Origin: Streptomyces sp. NBC_00414
Lineage (GTDB): Bacteria; Actinomycetota; Actinomycetes; Streptomycetales; Streptomycetaceae
Reading direction: 5' to 3'
Assembly (NCBI RefSeq): GCF_036038375.1
Contig: NZ_CP107935.1
Location: forward strand, 62,001 to 126,000
DNA: 64,000 nucleotides
This document shows, piece by piece, positions 61,561 through 64,000 of the stretch. Below the pieces are notes generated by a model. The model was not told the DNA's origin and did no database searches. It worked only from the letters and a program-made list of their open reading frames with translations. Positions within the stretch are counted from its first letter, which is position 1. Each line of letters opens with the position of its first letter. Made by a program: the position numbers and the translations under genes.

Positions 61561-62433
61561 GTGAAGCTGCGCGACATCGGCAAACGCTACGGACGACAGA
61601 CATGGGTCCTCGCCCATGTGCAGGTGGATCTGCCCCCCGGCGAGCTGATCGCGTTCAGTGGCGGCAACGGATCGGGAAAGTCCACACTTCTGAGAATCGT
61701 GGTCGGCGTGACGCGGCCGACCACGGGCCGGGTGACGGACCGTCCGGCCCTGATCGGCTACGTGCCCGACCGGTTTCCGCCCGACGAGCGGATGTCGGCA
61801 CTCGACTACCTGACCCACATGGGCCGGGTCAGCGGCCTGCGGAGCGCGGCGGCCGGACGGCGTGCCGAGTCGTTACTCGAACGACTCGCCCTGGTCGGCG
61901 GCGCCGACACGGCTCTGCGCGCACTGTCCAAGGGAAACGCACAGAAGGTCGCCCTGGCACAGGCGCTGATGGTCCCCCCGCAACTGCTCGTTCTGGACGA
62001 GCCCTGGTCCGGACTGGACAGCTCGGCGCACGGTGTCCTGGCGGAGATCATGAACGAGATCACGCGAGCGGGCGGCACCCTCGTGTTCACCGACCACCGC
62101 GAGTCGGTGGTCCAGGCGAACGCGACCCGGATCTACCGTGTCGCCGGGGGAAGCGTGACCCTCGACGAGAACCCCACCCGCGTGGCACGGCCGACTGAGA
62201 CCCGGCTGGTCCTCAGGGCACCGGTGAACGAGTACGGGATTCCCCGCACCGCGGACTGGCGGTCCCGCGCCGGCGTGGTCACCGCGCACGACAACGGCGC
62301 GCACACCACGATCCATGTCACCAGCGCGTACGCGGACGAACTGATCCTGGCCGCCCTGCACGAAGGATGGTCGATGGTGGAAGCGGGCACGGTGAACACC
62401 CCCCAGGTCTCCGTCCACGGCGGTGCTTCATGA
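61561..62433 (+). CDS. ABC transporter ATP-binding protein
   Basis: A protein of 290 aa. Walker A is AFSGGNGSGKSTLLRI, the signature is LSKGNAQKVALAQALM (LSKGN in place of LSGGQ), Walker B LLVLDEPWSGLDSSA, and H-loop LVFTDHRESVVQA. The Walker A starts GGNGSGKS instead of GPNGSGKS. The C-terminal ~90 residues are an extension without known motif. GTG 61561 has GAGAGGA 7 nt upstream. Coupled to the permease by an ATGA overlap. Likely exports or gives resistance to the NRPS product. Confidence 0.85.
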   Translation: MKLRDIGKRYGRQTWVLAHVQVDLPPGELIAFSGGNGSGKSTLLRIVVGVTRPTTGRVTDRPALIGYVPDRFPPDERMSALDYLTHMGRVSGLRSAAAGRRAESLLERLALVGGADTALRALSKGNAQKVALAQALMVPPQLLVLDEPWSGLDSSAHGVLAEIMNEITRAGGTLVFTDHRESVVQANATRIYRVAGGSVTLDENPTRVARPTETRLVLRAPVNEYGIPRTADWRSRAGVVTAHDNGAHTTIHVTSAYADELILAALHEGWSMVEAGTVNTPQVSVHGGAS

Positions 62434-63089
62434 TCGCGCTGTGCCGCTACACCATGGCGGTCATGCTGCACTCGCAGCGCTACATGCATCCGATGCTGCT
62501 GTTCGTCGCCGTCGCCGTCATCTTCACCGGAAGTTCCGACTCGGTACCGGTGGCTGCGATCTACGGGCCCGTCTCGGGCGTGCTGTTCGTCTGCTCGGCC
62601 TGGCTGACCGCCGCCCTGGTGAACGTCGAGGATCCGGTACGGCGCGTCATCTCCGTGGTCCACGCCGGCCGATCGCGTTCCGTGCTCCTCGCGACCGTGC
62701 TGGTGGCCCTGGCCATGAGTCTCCTCGTCTCCGGCGTGCTGCTCTTCTCACCGCTGGTGATAGGCGACCACTCGATCACCCCCGACGACCTCATGGTCGG
62801 TGTGCTGGCCCAGTTGACGGGTGCGAGCACCGGGGTGGCGATCGGTCTGATCGTGTCCCGCCTGGTGATCCGCCGCACCGGCTACGCGCTGGTCACGGCT
62901 CTGGTGCTCATGGCGGCCCTCAGTTTCACGCAGGGCCTTCCGCCGATCAACCGACTGATCCGTCTCCTGGCGTACACGCCCGACGCCCCCGGCCTGCTAC
63001 CGGCGACGGCGGGATGCGCGGCCGTCGCGGTGGCACTGTTGGCGGCAAGCACGCTCTTCACCGATTTCATCGCCGCCCGCCGGGACTGA
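62430..63089 (+). CDS. ABC transporter membrane subunit
   Basis: A protein of 219 aa with about six hydrophobic segments (PMLLFVAVAVIFTGS; AAIYGPVSGVLFVCSAWLTA; VLLATVLVALAMSLLVSGVL; VAIGLIVSRLVIRRTGYALV; LVTALVLMAALSFTQGLP; ATAGCAAVAVALLAASTLFT). Begins at ATG 62430 overlapping the ATPase stop. Together they form a small ABC exporter at the end of the plus-strand part of the NRPS cluster. Substrate not shown by the sequence. Confidence 0.8.
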   Translation: MIALCRYTMAVMLHSQRYMHPMLLFVAVAVIFTGSSDSVPVAAIYGPVSGVLFVCSAWLTAALVNVEDPVRRVISVVHAGRSRSVLLATVLVALAMSLLVSGVLLFSPLVIGDHSITPDDLMVGVLAQLTGASTGVAIGLIVSRLVIRRTGYALVTALVLMAALSFTQGLPPINRLIRLLAYTPDAPGLLPATAGCAAVAVALLAASTLFTDFIAARRD

Positions 63090-63096
63090 GGCCCGC

Positions 63097-63128
63097 ACCC
63101 GTCCGTACCCCCGCAGGTCCGGACGGGT
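63097..63128 (+). terminator. Possible terminator after the ABC operon
   Basis: ACCCGTCCG near 63097-63105 can pair with CGGACGGGT (63120-63128) across about 14 nt, directly downstream of the permease stop. No T-run. The second arm belongs to the direct repeat described next. Confidence 0.4.
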
Positions 63129-63158
63129 ATCGAGCGCAGGTCCGGACGGGTATCGAGC
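63113..63158. repeat. Perfect 23-bp tandem direct repeat
   Basis: Two exact back-to-back copies, 63113-63135 and 63136-63158. Each contains GGTCCGGACGGGTATCGAGC, including the palindrome TCCGGA. They lie 24 bp after the permease gene. Possible regulator-binding iterons, a duplication scar of an insertion, or a repeated hairpin arm. Confidence 0.75.
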
Positions 63159-63865
63159 ACGACTTCCCCAGCCCTCGACGCCGCCCATACCGTCGTGCGC
63201 GCCGACCCTGATCGGGCGGGCAGCTTCTTTCCGTCAATCGTCCGGCTGCGCGCCAGGGCGGGGCCGTTTCCCGTCTCCCCATGGGAGACAGATGGGAGGA
63301 AGATCTTCCCGATCGAGGCCGGCCAGGGCGAGCGAAAGCCGAGTAGGGCTAGGTAGCGGAACCGGATGGAAGCCGGTAGGAACGCTGACCGGGCTTTGCG
63401 TCGGCGCAACCGTTGATCCGGACGATGCCTGACAGCTTCGGGTGACCATCTCGCAGAACAGCAACACCAAACTTCGCGACGTGGCCCAAGCGGTGGTCGC
63501 TGCGACCACCCGGCAGGAACCGCTGCCCGAGAAGTTCCAACGGCACCCGGCGGCGGCACTGGCCGCCCATCCGTAGAGATAGACCTACATCGATCAGGCT
63601 GGCGTGAATCAGACGAACCAGCCTGTCTGTACCAGGCGCGCGATCCGACGACCGCGTACGGGCGTGGCGCCCCTCGCCAAGCTCGCGGCGGACTTGAAGC
63701 TGTTCGCCAAGGCTCCGCAGGGCTTCAGGAACGGATTCCGTACTGCGCCGATTCCAGGGCCACCGCACGCCAACTGCCGGACTCTCAGAAGCTGCAGCTG
63801 AAGAATCCGCCTCGTATCAGTGGGCGCGGCGGCGACATTCCCGGAAGCACCGGCGCGGTTCTGCC
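63159..63865. other. Degenerate region without a supported gene
   Basis: No open frame has both a start with ribosome site and a normal codon pattern. A short plus-strand frame at about 63443-63576 (VTISQNSNTKLRDVAQAVVA...) and a run ending LQLKNPP near 63800 may be relics. It marks the right border of the NRPS cluster. Confidence 0.45.
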
Positions 63866-64000
63866 CTACTCCAGCCCGCGCTTGCCCGGTGCCCAGAACG
63901 GCTTCGTGAGTACCGCCCGTCGGTCCCAGCCGGCCTCTCGCACGAGCACCTGCCGCACGTGCTGCACGGTCCGCGCCTCCCCGGCGACGTACGCGATCCC
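63866..64000 (-). CDS. Siderophore-interacting protein, C-terminal end (partial)
   Basis: The last 44 codons on the minus strand read AYVAGEARTVQHVRQVLVRE, then AGWDRRAVLTKPFWAPGKRG and end with TAG at 63868-63866. This is the C-terminus of SIP/ViuB-family FAD ferric-siderophore reductases (GE-x-xx-x-R-x-L-x-x-x-GWDRRxxxxxxFWxPGKRG). The rest lies beyond the window edge. It is probably a housekeeping iron gene outside the cluster. Confidence 0.85.
   Translation of the reverse strand, partial: GIAYVAGEARTVQHVRQVLVREAGWDRRAVLTKPFWAPGKRGLE

Noticed and set aside
62423..63211. Plus-strand frame of 262 codons overlapping the last ABC permease
   Set aside because: Arg/Pro-rich shadow of the membrane protein frame, which has clear hydrophobic segments.

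Overview
The window is typical Streptomyces-type actinomycete DNA. Coding GC is very high with C/G-rich third positions, and GTG starts and 4-bp ATGA/GTGA overlaps are frequent. The gene content also fits: a SARP regulator, NarL-type two-component systems, Tat-exported and pentapeptide-repeat proteins, and giant modular synthetases. No rRNA, tRNA or CRISPR array was seen.

Left part (1-11.3 kb): an accessory, partly decayed region. It holds an edge-truncated pentapeptide-repeat membrane protein and the tail of an IS5-type transposase. A FAD monooxygenase faces a TetR regulator across two tet-operator-like palindromes. There are several small hypothetical proteins, a NarL-type kinase/regulator pair preceded by a small Cys-containing secreted protein, and a Tat-exported protein. 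At least three broken genes are visible: a TetR remnant, a frameshifted SelT/SelW/SelH (Rdx) protein and an unknown fragment.

Middle (11.4-18.7 kb, minus strand): a complete lasso-peptide cluster in the order precursor A, cyclase C, RRE protein B1, protease B2, ABC ATPase, ABC permease, SARP. The 45-residue precursor has the YxxP leader motif, Thr at -2 and a 19-residue core with Gly1 and Asp9, so a 9-membered macrolactam ring is predicted. A UUCG-capped hairpin lies between A and C. A second ABC exporter pair follows on the same strand. It is divergent from a histidine kinase/response regulator pair, with a perfect 13-bp inverted repeat between them. A further LuxR-type regulator closes this section.

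Right part (21.9-63.1 kb): a large nonribosomal peptide locus. NRPS1 (about 9,090 aa) starts with an orphan carrier domain T0 and continues with eight C-A-T modules, the last followed by an epimerase. NRPS2 (about 2,815 aa) is C-A-T-E-C-A-T-TE. Specificity pockets read by eye suggest: starter on T0 - Ser-like - Val - Ser - Asp/Asn-like - Pro - X6 - X7 - D-Val - D-X9 - Ser, then thioesterase release. A DMATS-type aromatic prenyltransferase lies 21 bp after NRPS2 in the same operon, so a prenylated peptide is likely. Divergent genes encode an MbtH-like protein, a cysteate/threonine-synthase-like PLP enzyme and an ABC transporter. C domains 4 and 6 carry a nearly identical block of about 0.9 kb with unusual codon usage, interrupted by a variable hexanucleotide repeat; this is a mark of recent recombination. 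The right edge holds degenerate DNA and the C-terminus of a siderophore-interacting protein.

The best candidates for undescribed biology are the lasso peptide and the prenylated nonribosomal peptide with its unexplained loading step.
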